Part shown: positions 1-6,042 of the stretch, one piece after another
How the letters are laid out: each line of letters begins with the position of its first letter
Position numbering within the stretch: position 1 is the stretch's first letter
NCBI GenBank assembly: GCA_946624335.1
Contig: CAMOSA010000137.1
Span: forward strand, 1 to 6,475
DNA length: 6,475 nt
From: an uncultured Prevotellaceae bacterium
Lineage (GTDB): Bacteria > Bacteroidota > Bacteroidia > Bacteroidales > Bacteroidaceae
Reading direction: 5' to 3'
Program-made: the position numbers and the translations under genes
Notes under the pieces: model-generated
The model's database searches: none
Seen by the model: the letters and a program-made list of their open reading frames with translations, nothing else
Told to the model about the DNA's origin: nothing

Positions 1-140
1 GGTTCGTTTCACTGCACCACAGTCTAAATTCACTCGCCCCTCCGGGGCTATCCCAACTAAGCTACTCCCTTGCGGGGCTTTCTGCACATCCTCAGGCCAT
101 TATACAAGCACTTTTCACATAACTTCAACATCATCATTCT
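1..140. other. Intergenic region upstream of ispF, with an imperfect GC-rich repeat
   Basis: No gene can be supported here. Read on the minus strand, two similar GC-rich blocks lie exactly 30 nt apart (starting near 81 and 51): AAAGCCCCGCAAGGG and ATAGCCCCGGAGGGG. The second forms a 5-bp hairpin (gcccc 36-40 / ggggc 44-48, loop tcc). A minus-strand frame is open from a GTG at 87 to the window edge (29 codons, with APQG and APEG ten residues apart), but it is too short and too repeat-driven to call a gene. The leader just before ispF (about 99-140) is A/T-rich. I find no exact TAnnTTTG promoter box on the plus strand and no Shine-Dalgarno, so the ispF promoter is not located. Confidence 0.5.
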
Positions 141-614
141 ATGAGAATCGGTTTTGGTTTCGATGTACATCAATTAGTTCCCGGGCGAGAACTGTGGCTC
201 GGGGGCATAAAGATAGAGCATTCGCTGGGTCTGCTCGGTCACTCTGATGCCGACGTGCTTATCCACGCCATCTGCGATGCCTTGCTCGGCGCCGCCAATA
301 TGCGCGATATAGGTTTTCATTTTCCTGATACAGGAGCTGAGTTCAAAGACATCGACAGCAAGATTCTGCTGCGCAAGACCGTAGCCCTCATTGCCGAGAA
401 AGGCTATCGCGTGGGTAATATTGATGCCACCGTGTGTGCCGAGCGGCCTAAGCTCAACCCGCACATCCCAGCCATGCAACAGTGCCTGGCCGAGGTGATG
501 GGCACAGACGTCGATGCTGTAAGCATCAAGGCTACCACCACCGAGCGCCTCGGTTTCACGGGCCGCGAAGAGGGCATCTCGGCCTACGCCGTATGTCTGA
601 TTGAGAAATCCTGA
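141..614 (+). CDS. ispF: 2-C-methyl-D-erythritol 2,4-cyclodiphosphate synthase (IspF)
   Basis: This cytosolic enzyme of the MEP isoprenoid pathway cyclises CDP-methylerythritol 2-phosphate to methylerythritol 2,4-cyclodiphosphate with release of CMP. The 157-residue product is full length for the family, which forms homotrimers. The metal-binding set is intact: Asp8 and His10 in FGFDVH, and His42 in DADVLIHAICDALLG, followed by Asp46. The C-terminal signature KATTTERLGFTGREEG (130-145) carries the Thr and Glu135 of the nucleotide-diphosphate site. Numbering of these residues agrees with the E. coli enzyme. The ATG at 141 is chosen because it places FGFDVH at the usual N-terminal distance. There is no Shine-Dalgarno. 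The gene faces the minus-strand cluster and is followed by an intrinsic terminator, so it is probably transcribed alone or as the last gene of a unit starting left of the window. The pathway partner dxr lies about 1.7 kb away on the other strand. Confidence 0.97.
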   Translation: MRIGFGFDVHQLVPGRELWLGGIKIEHSLGLLGHSDADVLIHAICDALLGAANMRDIGFHFPDTGAEFKDIDSKILLRKTVALIAEKGYRVGNIDATVCAERPKLNPHIPAMQQCLAEVMGTDVDAVSIKATTTERLGFTGREEGISAYAVCLIEKS

Positions 615-635
615 CGAGGAGTTTATTATAAAGGG

Positions 636-673
636 AAAAGGCTGAGTCACTTACGAATGACTCAGCCTTTTTT
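636..673 (+). terminator. Intrinsic terminator after ispF, probably bidirectional
   Basis: A perfect 14-bp stem (aaaaggctgagtca at 636-649 with tgactcagcctttt at 658-671) encloses an 8-nt loop (650-657) and runs into six T residues (668-673). It begins 21 nt after the ispF stop. Read on the minus strand, the A-run side of the stem supplies four T residues followed by CCCTTT, so it could also stop transcripts leaving rseP, whose stop lies about 85 bp away. Confidence 0.93.
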
Positions 674-731
674 GCTGTTGTACAGTATTGTTCTCTACTC
701 TGACTTTGCGATGCGAAGAGAATCCTTAATG

Positions 732-755
732 CTCATTGACATAAGGGTCAATGAG
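732..755 (-). other. Perfect hairpin immediately after the rseP stop codon
   Basis: ctcattgac (732-740) pairs perfectly with gtcaatgag (747-755) over 9 bp with a 6-nt loop. On the minus strand the stem starts one base after the rseP TGA. No T-run follows (GCATTAAGG), so it is not a standard intrinsic terminator. It may protect the 3' end of the mRNA or help termination together with the terminator at 636-673. The structure is directly visible; the role is inference. Confidence 0.6.
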
Positions 756-756
756 G

Positions 757-2166
757 TCAGAAGAGGAACTTGACGGCATCGTTAAAGAGGGCCAGAGCCA
801 TGAGTGCAAACAGGAGGATCATACCTAACATCTGGGCTCGCTCCATGAATTTGTCTGACGGCTGACGCCCTGTGATGCCCTCGATGAGGAGGAAGAAGAT
901 GTGGCCACCATCGAGGCCGGGGATAGGCAGAATGTTCATCACGGCCAGGATGATGGAGATGAATGCTGTGATGTTCCAGAACGAAGCCCAATCCCACACG
1001 GCGGGGAAGAGGTTGCCAATGGTGCCGAACGATCCTACGCTCTGTGCCCCTTTCTTCGAGAAGATGTAGCGCAGGTCGCTGACATAGCCCTTGAGCGTCT
1101 CCCATCCGTAGGCTATGCCTGCCGGAATACTCTCCCAGAAGCCGTAGTCGTGGTGGACGTAGGCATCTTTGTAATACAACTGATAGGGGGTCTTAGCGAT
1201 GCCGAGGTGGTATTCGGCGTCGAGCACGATGAGTGCCGTGTCGGGCGCTGCGGCTCCTTCGTTGCAGAATACGATAGGCAGGGAGCGCAGGCGCACGCTG
1301 TCCTCATGCGAGCAATCTGCGGCGAGGACATCGGCCTTGCGCGCCATCAGCTGGTCGAAATCGCCCCACCATTCTATGGGCTTGCCATCGACGGCGAGGA
1401 TGCGGGCGCCGGAACGCATGCCGGCTTTCGCTGCCGGCGTAGCAGGCATGACGCTGTCGACGAGTGCCGGCACGTTGACGCTGATGAAGCGCGGGTCGGT
1501 CTCTATCATATCAAGCAGGTTGACGCCCTCTTCGGGCATCGTTATCGTAACCTCGGAACCATTGCGCAGCACCGTGACGGTCTCTGCGCCGGAGAGCGTG
1601 CGGAAGACGCCGCCGTCCCAGGCTTCAATCACCTGGCCATCGGCTTTCACAGGGATATCGCCGTCGCAGAAGCCGAGACCTTCGGCCATCTCGTTGTAGG
1701 CAAAGCCATCGCTGATGGCCGTCATAGGCAGCTGGTCGCGGCCCCAGGCATAAAGGATCATGGCATAGATGAACAAGGCGAGCAGGAAGTTGACCAACAC
1801 ACCTCCCACCATGACCAGGAAGCGCTGCCACACAGGTTTGGCCCGAAACTCATCGGGTTGCACAGGCTGCTTCATCTGCTCGGTGTCCATGCTCTCATCG
1901 ATCATGCCGGCTATCTTGACATAGCCGCCCAGAGGAATCCACCCGATGCCGTACTCCGTCTCATTAGCGGCTATGCGCGGGAAGAGGCGGGCAAACCATT
2001 TGTCCTTCGTCGAGAAGAGATGAAATTTATAGTCGAAGAACATAAAGAACTTCTCGACCTTGATGCCAAAGAGTTTTGAGAAGAAAAAGTGGCCGCCCTC
2101 GTGCAGTACAATCAGGAGGGCGAAGCACAGCAGCAGTTGAAATGTTTTAATCCAAAAGACACTCAT
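757..2166 (-). CDS. rseP: RseP-type site-2 intramembrane zinc metalloprotease
   Basis: This is a polytopic inner-membrane protease of the S2P/RseP family (M50). In E. coli it makes the second cut in anti-sigma factor RseA and degrades remnant signal peptides; the substrate here is unknown. The product has 469 residues. HEGGH at 22-26 supplies the two zinc-binding His and the catalytic Glu at the same positions as E. coli RseP. NILPIPGLDGGH near the C-terminus supplies the third zinc ligand, Asp419. Four hydrophobic segments fit the family topology: residues about 4-21, the stretch around LVMVGGVLVNFLLALFIYAM, the one around ITAFISIILAVMNILPI, and the C-terminal one around MILLFALMALALF. Between them lie a degenerate PDZ-like region (VTVLRNGSEVTI) and a clearer PDZ domain (PAAKAGMRSGARILAVDGKPI). 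I prefer the ATG at 2166 to an in-frame GTG at 2187, which lies inside a GC-rich inverted repeat. It is the last gene of the cluster, 174 bp after dxr. Confidence 0.95.
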   Translation of the reverse strand: MSVFWIKTFQLLLCFALLIVLHEGGHFFFSKLFGIKVEKFFMFFDYKFHLFSTKDKWFARLFPRIAANETEYGIGWIPLGGYVKIAGMIDESMDTEQMKQPVQPDEFRAKPVWQRFLVMVGGVLVNFLLALFIYAMILYAWGRDQLPMTAISDGFAYNEMAEGLGFCDGDIPVKADGQVIEAWDGGVFRTLSGAETVTVLRNGSEVTITMPEEGVNLLDMIETDPRFISVNVPALVDSVMPATPAAKAGMRSGARILAVDGKPIEWWGDFDQLMARKADVLAADCSHEDSVRLRSLPIVFCNEGAAAPDTALIVLDAEYHLGIAKTPYQLYYKDAYVHHDYGFWESIPAGIAYGWETLKGYVSDLRYIFSKKGAQSVGSFGTIGNLFPAVWDWASFWNITAFISIILAVMNILPIPGLDGGHIFFLLIEGITGRQPSDKFMERAQMLGMILLFALMALALFNDAVKFLF

Positions 2167-2171
2167 AATTA

Positions 2172-2206
2172 GGGACCCACCCCTCACCCTCCATGCCAGG
2201 GAGGGA
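2172..2206. repeat. GC-rich inverted repeat abutting the rseP start
   Basis: The stretch is C-rich then G-rich. ccctcc (2187-2192) and ggaggg (2200-2205) form a 6-bp stem with a 7-nt loop, preceded by further C-rich sequence (gggacccacccctca, 2172-2186). From memory it resembles CCCACCCCT...GGGAGGG-type intergenic repeats common in Bacteroidetes genomes, but I could not search for other copies. On the minus strand it lies directly upstream of the rseP ATG, with G-rich sequence (GGGTGAGGGGTGGG) that could pass for a poorly spaced Shine-Dalgarno. Confidence 0.5.
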
Positions 2207-2285
2207 GTGTAAGGTTACTGAGAGGGCAACGGGTTATAGGGTCATTCTGTTTTGTTAATATTCTTGTTTGCTTTTTCTATGATGC

Positions 2286-2303
2286 AGTAGCCAGAGGGCT
2301 ACT
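2286..2303. other. Small perfect hairpin downstream of dxr
   Basis: agtagcc (2286-2292) and ggctact (2297-2303) form a perfect 7-bp stem with a 4-nt loop. On the minus strand it lies 37 nt after the dxr stop and is followed by an A-rich tract, not a T-run, so it is not a typical terminator. It adjoins the 29-bp tandem repeat. It may limit read-through or protect the dxr 3' end; this is inference. Confidence 0.5.
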
Positions 2304-2304
2304 T

Positions 2305-2362
2305 GTATGACTTAGGAGATTGCCGGTGATGCAGTATGACTTAGGAGATTGCCGGTGATGCA
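2305..2362. repeat. Perfect 29-bp tandem duplication spanning the 3' end of dxr
   Basis: Positions 2305-2333 and 2334-2362 are identical over 29 bp and directly adjacent. The right-hand copy contains the last codons of dxr (residues ASPAIS and the TAA stop). The left-hand copy therefore repeats the gene's tail in the noncoding region just after the stop. A further 10-bp match to the unit junction (tgatgcagta, 2280-2289) suggests an older or decayed third copy. The unit is not a multiple of three, but copies added after the stop would leave the protein unchanged. Confidence 0.93.
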
Positions 2363-3516
2363 ATCAGTTCTTCGGCAATCCGCCTCGATTCTTTATCTGT
2401 CTCGAAATAGTCGTCGAAGGTTGGCTTAGAGACGAAAGTAGCCTTTTGCAAGGTTTTCCAAATGACTTCGGCCATCTCGAGGAAGCGGCATCGGCCTTCG
2501 AGGAAAGCGCGGTTGACAATCTCGTTGGCTGCGTTGACGATGCATGGAGCGTTGCCGCCGCGGCGCAGAGCCTCGTAGGCCAGGGCAAGGCAGCGGAAGC
2601 GCGCGGTGTCGGGGTGCTCGAAGGTGAGGTCGTGCATCGAGAACCAATCGATACGCTCGAACGAGCTCTGCAGACGCTCGGGGAAAGAGAATGCCAACTG
2701 AATGGGCACGCGCATGTCGGGCACGCCCAACTGGGCCTTTACGGCACCGTCGGCGAACTGCACTGCCGAGTGCACTACGCTCTGCGGATGCACAACGACC
2801 TGTATGCGCTCGGGCTCGACGCCAAAGAGCCATTTGGCCTCGATGACCTCGAAGCCTTTGTTCATCATCGAAGCGGAGTCGATGGTGATCTTGGCTCCCA
2901 TATCCCAGTTGGGATGGTGCAGGGCCATCGCCGGTGTGACGTCGGCCAGCTGTTCGCGAGTGAACGTGCGGAAGGGTCCTCCCGATGCAGTGAGAATGAT
3001 CTTCTCTATTGGCGAGACCTCTCCAACGAGACATTGGAAGATGGCCGAATGCTCGCTGTCGACGGGCAGTATTGGCACCTCGTACTGGCGGCACAGGCTG
3101 TTGATGAGCTCGCCGGCCACCACCAGCGTCTCCTTGTTGGCCAGCGCTATGGCCTTGCGGGCGCGGATGGCTGCTATGGTTGGCGCCAGACCGGCAAAGC
3201 CTACCATGGCAGTGAGTACCATGTCCACTTCAGAGCTCTCGACGACCTGACAGAGGGCATCAGCGCCGGCATAGACGGCAATGGGCTGATCGGCCAGAGC
3301 CTCACTGAGCGCCTCGTAGTGCTGCTCGTTGGCTATGACGACGGCTGCCGGCTTGAACTGCCGCGCTTGCGCTGCCAGCATCTCCCAATGGTTGGCGGCG
3401 GTGAGTACGCGAGCCTCGAAGCGGTCGGGATGCTCGCTTATGACTTGCAGCGCCTGTGTGCCTATTGAGCCTGTGGAGCCGAGAATGGCTATTTGCTTCT
3501 TTCGTTGTTCCTTCAT
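2341..3516 (-). CDS. dxr: 1-deoxy-D-xylulose 5-phosphate reductoisomerase (Dxr/IspC)
   Basis: This enzyme converts 1-deoxy-D-xylulose 5-phosphate to 2-C-methyl-D-erythritol 4-phosphate using NADPH and a divalent metal, the first committed step of the MEP isoprenoid pathway and the target of fosmidomycin. The 391-residue product is of normal length. GSTGSIG (13-19) is the NADPH-binding turn of the N-terminal Rossmann fold, followed by LANKETLVVAGE (125-136). The metal and catalytic region is intact: VDSEHSA with Asp153 and Glu155, TASGGPFR (176-183), and MMNKGFEVIEA with Glu223, matching E. coli Asp150, Glu152 and Glu231. VHPQSVVHS follows at 242-250. The ATG at 3516 is chosen because GSTGSIG then sits at the usual distance; an upstream in-frame GTG at 3552 would add 12 unconserved residues covering a palindrome. 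The leader is A-rich (CAACTACAAT) without Shine-Dalgarno. It lies 43 bp after rimM, probably cotranscribed. Confidence 0.97.
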   Translation of the reverse strand: MKEQRKKQIAILGSTGSIGTQALQVISEHPDRFEARVLTAANHWEMLAAQARQFKPAAVVIANEQHYEALSEALADQPIAVYAGADALCQVVESSEVDMVLTAMVGFAGLAPTIAAIRARKAIALANKETLVVAGELINSLCRQYEVPILPVDSEHSAIFQCLVGEVSPIEKIILTASGGPFRTFTREQLADVTPAMALHHPNWDMGAKITIDSASMMNKGFEVIEAKWLFGVEPERIQVVVHPQSVVHSAVQFADGAVKAQLGVPDMRVPIQLAFSFPERLQSSFERIDWFSMHDLTFEHPDTARFRCLALAYEALRRGGNAPCIVNAANEIVNRAFLEGRCRFLEMAEVIWKTLQKATFVSKPTFDDYFETDKESRRIAEELIASPAIS

Positions 3517-3528
3517 ATTGTAGTTGTT

Positions 3529-3549
3529 TGTTGCAATGGTATTGCAACA
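3529..3549. promoter_or_regulatory. Perfect 9-bp dyad just upstream of the dxr start
   Basis: tgttgcaat (3529-3537) and attgcaaca (3541-3549) are perfect reverse complements around a 3-bp centre (ggt). The 21-bp element sits in the 43-bp rimM-dxr gap, ending 12 nt before the dxr ATG on the coding strand. As DNA it has the form of a dimeric repressor or activator site. As RNA it would be a hairpin with a 3-nt loop directly upstream of the translation start. No T-run follows, so it is not a standard terminator. The symmetry is directly visible; a regulatory role is inferred. Confidence 0.45.
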
Positions 3550-3559
3550 CACATAACCG

Positions 3560-4087
3560 TTAACTGTTCAGGGTTAAAAGTTCATCGGGGACGTTGACGT
3601 AGAGGCGACGCTCGCGGTGGTCGGCACGGATGACAAAGTCTTCATGGGCCGGCACAAGCACCTCGCCGCCATCGGCGGTGGCAATGACGAGCAGTACGTT
3701 GGACGTCTGGTCGAGCACGTCGGTGACATTTCCCAGGACTGCATCAGCTTGCCATACCTCGAAACCGATGAAATGGCGCCATGAGAGCTCGAGCTCATCA
3801 GCATCATCGGGCGTCAGTTCTTTCGGGAAATAGACCTCTGCACCTACAAGATGCTGAGCGTCGTCGGCCGAATCGATGTCCTCGAATTTAAGCAGCGCCA
3901 CATCGTCGGAGCGAAAGCGCCACTCCTCGAGGAAGAAAGGCACGAGCAGACCGTCTAACCGCAAGAAGAGGTAGTCGGCCTCGACGCGGTCCCACACATC
4001 GTCGGTAAAACGAAAGGCCAGTTCGCCGCGCACTCCGTGAGTGCGGGTAAGCTGGCCTATCTTGTAAACGTCGGTCTCGAGTATCAT
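3560..4087 (-). CDS. rimM: Ribosome maturation factor RimM
   Basis: RimM binds ribosomal protein S19 in the 30S head and is needed for efficient processing of 16S rRNA and 30S assembly in the cytoplasm. The 175-residue product has the family's two-domain form. The N-terminal RimM domain (about 5-88) opens with the signature YKIGQLTRTHGVRGEL (8-23). The C-terminal PRC-barrel domain (about 102-172) contains WRHFIGFEVWQ, LGNVTDVLDQTSNVLLV and the closing EVLVPAHEDFVIRADHRERR (142-161). The ATG at 4087 places the signature at its usual N-terminal distance; the reading frame continues upstream into murA, but that extension has no RimM similarity. It lies 25 bp after murA and 43 bp before dxr. In many other phyla rimM sits with rpsP and trmD; here it is with murA and dxr. 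Confidence 0.95.
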   Translation of the reverse strand: MILETDVYKIGQLTRTHGVRGELAFRFTDDVWDRVEADYLFLRLDGLLVPFFLEEWRFRSDDVALLKFEDIDSADDAQHLVGAEVYFPKELTPDDADELELSWRHFIGFEVWQADAVLGNVTDVLDQTSNVLLVIATADGGEVLVPAHEDFVIRADHRERRLYVNVPDELLTLNS

Positions 4088-4112
4088 GCTGTCTCGTGAA
4101 TAGCTTCGTGTG

Positions 4113-5420
4113 CTATGAAATACGTGTGATATTGGCTCCCAGTGCATTGAAGCGCCCTTCAATGTCCTCGTAGCCGCGGTCGATCTGCTCGATATTGCTA
4201 ATGGTGCTGATGCCTTCAGCACTCATGGCGGCTATGAGCAGGGCGATACCCGCACGGATGTCGGGCGACGTCATGCGACCGGCGCGCAGACGCACCTGAT
4301 GGTCGTGGCCTACGACGACAGCACGATGGGGATCGCAGAGGATAATCTGTGCGCCCATGTCTATAAGCTTGTCGACGAAGAAGAGGCGGCTCTCAAACAT
4401 CTTCTGATGGATGAGCACCGAGCCCTTGGCCTGCGTAGAAACTACGAGCAGCACGCTAAGCAGGTCGGGCGTGAGGCCCGGCCAGGGCGCATCGGCAAAG
4501 GTCATGAACGACCCGTCGATGAACGACTCTATCTCGTAGTGCTCATGGCAAGGGATGTAAATATCATCGTCCTGGTGCTGAACGTTGATGCCCAGACGAC
4601 GGAAGGTGTAGGGAATAATACCAAGGTCCTTGTAGCTGACGTCCTTGATGCGAATGCCATCGCCGCACATAGCAGCCATACCGATGAACGATCCCACCTC
4701 AATCATATCGGGCAGGATGCGGTGCTCGGTGCCGTGGAGGCGGTCAACGCCATGAATGGTCAGCAAGTTTGAGGCTATACCCTCAATCTGTGCGCCCATC
4801 CGCTGCAGCATCTTACACAGCTGCTGTATGTAGGGTTCGCATGCGGCATTATAAATAGTAGTAGTGCCTTTAGCCATCACGGCAGCCATGATGATGTTGG
4901 CCGTGCCTGTGAGCGATGCCTCGTCGAGAAGCATATACGCTCCCTTGAGACGGTCGGCAGTGATGTCGAAGATACCACGTTCGGCGTCGTAGCTGAACTT
5001 GGCCCCGAGCTTCTGCATTCCAAGGAAATGTGTATCGACGCGCCGGCGTCCTATCTTGTCGCCGCCGGGCTTCGACACCATGGCACGTCCATAGCGCGTC
5101 AGCAGCGGACCGACAAGCATGATGCTGCCGCGCAGGCGCGAGCTGCGCTCGAGGAACTCGTCGCTCTGAAGATATTGGAGGTCAACGGCATCGGCCTGAA
5201 AGGTCATATCACCTTTGGCGTGGCGCGTCACCTTGACGCCAATGCGGCGGAGCAATTCTATCTGATTGTTGACGTCAGCGATTTCAGGGATATTTGTTAT
5301 GTGCACGGGGGCATCGGTCAGCAGCACGGCGCACAACACCTGCAGGGCTTCGTTCTTAGCTCCCTGCGGCACGATCTCTCCCGAGAGGCGGTGGCCTCCT
5401 TCTATGCGAAATGAACTCAT
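4113..5420 (-). CDS. murA: UDP-N-acetylglucosamine 1-carboxyvinyltransferase MurA, Asp active-site type
   Basis: MurA transfers enolpyruvate from PEP to UDP-GlcNAc, the first committed cytoplasmic step of peptidoglycan synthesis. The 435-residue product is full length with the two-domain EPSP-synthase-like fold. Lys22-Asn23 in GAKNEAL match the catalytic Lys22 and neighbour of E. coli. Arg97 (SSRLRGSIMLVGPLL), Arg126, Asp319 (GLTPDLLS) and Arg389 (SPDIRAG) match E. coli Arg91, Arg120, Asp305 and Arg397. The mobile active-site loop reads KPGGDKIGRRRVDTH: the position of E. coli Cys115, which fosfomycin alkylates, is Asp121 (codon GAC, 5058-5060). Asp at this site is known to keep activity and give fosfomycin insensitivity in M. 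tuberculosis and Chlamydia MurA. The C-terminus IDRGYEDIEGRFNALGANI is typical. The gene lies 25 bp after the DUF4290 gene and 25 bp before rimM, so cotranscription is likely. Confidence 0.97.
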   Translation of the reverse strand: MSSFRIEGGHRLSGEIVPQGAKNEALQVLCAVLLTDAPVHITNIPEIADVNNQIELLRRIGVKVTRHAKGDMTFQADAVDLQYLQSDEFLERSSRLRGSIMLVGPLLTRYGRAMVSKPGGDKIGRRRVDTHFLGMQKLGAKFSYDAERGIFDITADRLKGAYMLLDEASLTGTANIIMAAVMAKGTTTIYNAACEPYIQQLCKMLQRMGAQIEGIASNLLTIHGVDRLHGTEHRILPDMIEVGSFIGMAAMCGDGIRIKDVSYKDLGIIPYTFRRLGINVQHQDDDIYIPCHEHYEIESFIDGSFMTFADAPWPGLTPDLLSVLLVVSTQAKGSVLIHQKMFESRLFFVDKLIDMGAQIILCDPHRAVVVGHDHQVRLRAGRMTSPDIRAGIALLIAAMSAEGISTISNIEQIDRGYEDIEGRFNALGANITRIS

Positions 5421-5433
5421 CGTATTCTCGTTT

Positions 5434-5453
5434 AACGATTAGCGCTTAACGTT
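5434..5453. other. Imperfect palindrome at the DUF4290-murA junction
   Basis: aacgattagc (5434-5443) and gcttaacgtt (5444-5453) are reverse complements at 8 of 10 positions around an AGCGCT core. The element overlaps the DUF4290 stop and lies 13 bp upstream of the murA ATG. It could be a protein-binding site or chance; with no loop it is a poor RNA hairpin. Confidence 0.25.
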
Positions 5454-6036
5454 TTCTCTTCTTCTTGCTTGCGTTGCTTCCCGGCAGGTGACCATTGGAC
5501 ACCGACGAATATCTGAAATCGTCGGGAACCCGCACCTGTCCATCGGTGTAGGCTGCCACGTCAGCTGCCACTTTCTGCTCGTCCATGGCATCGCGGTTCC
5601 AATTGTAGAGACTGCGCTTCATAAAGTTGGCGGTCATCGAGAGGAGGCGGTCGCGCTCAGCACCGGCAGGCATCTCCTTGAGTTCTTTGAGGAAAGCCTC
5701 GGTGAGATGTCCGTAGTGGCGGTATCGGATGCGCTGCATCGGGTACTTCAAGGGCTTGGGCTTGGCAGTCATCTCCTCCTTGCGTACCACCTCAAAGGGG
5801 TAATCGATATCGAGGCGATAGCCGGACATTATTGCCAGCTGGTCCCATAGTTTATGCTCGTAGTCGGGGTATTTGCGAACATCGGGGTTCATCTGTTCCA
5901 TAATAGCGACGATGCTTTCAGCACATTGCTGACGCTCGGCGCGGTCATCAAGGGTCACGCAAATGTCCACCATTTGCTGAATAGTCCGGCCATACTCTGG
6001 CAATATCAGCTGCTCGCGTTGAGTGTTGTATGTCAT
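5446..6036 (-). CDS. DUF4290 family protein of unknown function
   Basis: This 196-residue protein matches, from memory, the DUF4290 family of Bacteroidetes, recognised by its N-terminus MTYNTQREQLILPEYGRTIQ. No function is known to me and none is assigned. It looks soluble: there is no signal peptide or hydrophobic membrane segment. Likely conserved aromatic and basic motifs are LPEYGR (12-17), RKYPDYEHKLWD (54-65), KPLKYP (94-99), RYRHYGH (104-110) and YNWN (144-147). The segments around 18-49 and 112-140 look helical. The protein ends in the very basic tail KKKRKR (191-196) after a Gly/Ser/Asn-rich linker, which could bind nucleic acid or another polyanion. The ATG at 6036 gives the expected family N-terminus. 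The leader is A/T-rich with a tandem repeat. Its place between tsaB and murA, 43 and 25 bp away, suggests cotranscription with essential genes but does not define its job. Confidence 0.85.
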   Translation of the reverse strand: MTYNTQREQLILPEYGRTIQQMVDICVTLDDRAERQQCAESIVAIMEQMNPDVRKYPDYEHKLWDQLAIMSGYRLDIDYPFEVVRKEEMTAKPKPLKYPMQRIRYRHYGHLTEAFLKELKEMPAGAERDRLLSMTANFMKRSLYNWNRDAMDEQKVAADVAAYTDGQVRVPDDFRYSSVSNGHLPGSNASKKKRKR

Positions 6037-6042
6037 CGCAAC

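Noticed and set aside
1..75. Possible tRNA or tRNA remnant (ggttcg at 1-6 followed by acca at 15-18; GTAGCTTAGTTGGGATAGC on the minus strand resembling a D-arm)
   Set aside because: The two resemblances are on opposite strands, the distance from the T-loop-like bases to CCA is too short, and no 5-bp anticodon stem with a 7-nt loop follows the D-arm-like segment.
174..650. 158-codon minus-strand frame opposite ispF
   Set aside because: It is antisense to a complete, well-conserved ispF, it starts in the terminator stem, and its product resembles nothing I know.
901..2079. 392-codon open frame on the plus strand opposite rseP
   Set aside because: It lies entirely antisense to a gene with clear RseP motifs; its translation is rich in His, Asp, Glu and Ala with no recognisable domain, as expected from the mirror of a GC-biased coding frame.
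2167..2187. Upstream GTG start at 2187 for rseP
   Set aside because: It would add seven unconserved residues (VRGGSLI) encoded by the GC-rich repeat; the ATG at 2166 puts HEGGH at residues 22-26, as in E. coli RseP.
2446..3468. 340-codon open frame on the plus strand opposite dxr, and a 222-codon overlapping minus-strand frame (2426-3094)
   Set aside because: dxr has all catalytic motifs over its full length, and the alternative frames show no family motifs; they are compositional shadows.
3517..3552. Upstream GTG start at 3552 for dxr
   Set aside because: The added 12 residues are not part of the family and are encoded by the palindrome; the ATG at 3516 gives the normal distance to GSTGSIG.
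4088..4222. N-terminal extension of rimM into murA
   Set aside because: The frame is open but covers conserved murA C-terminal codons and lacks any RimM similarity; the ATG at 4087 fits the family.
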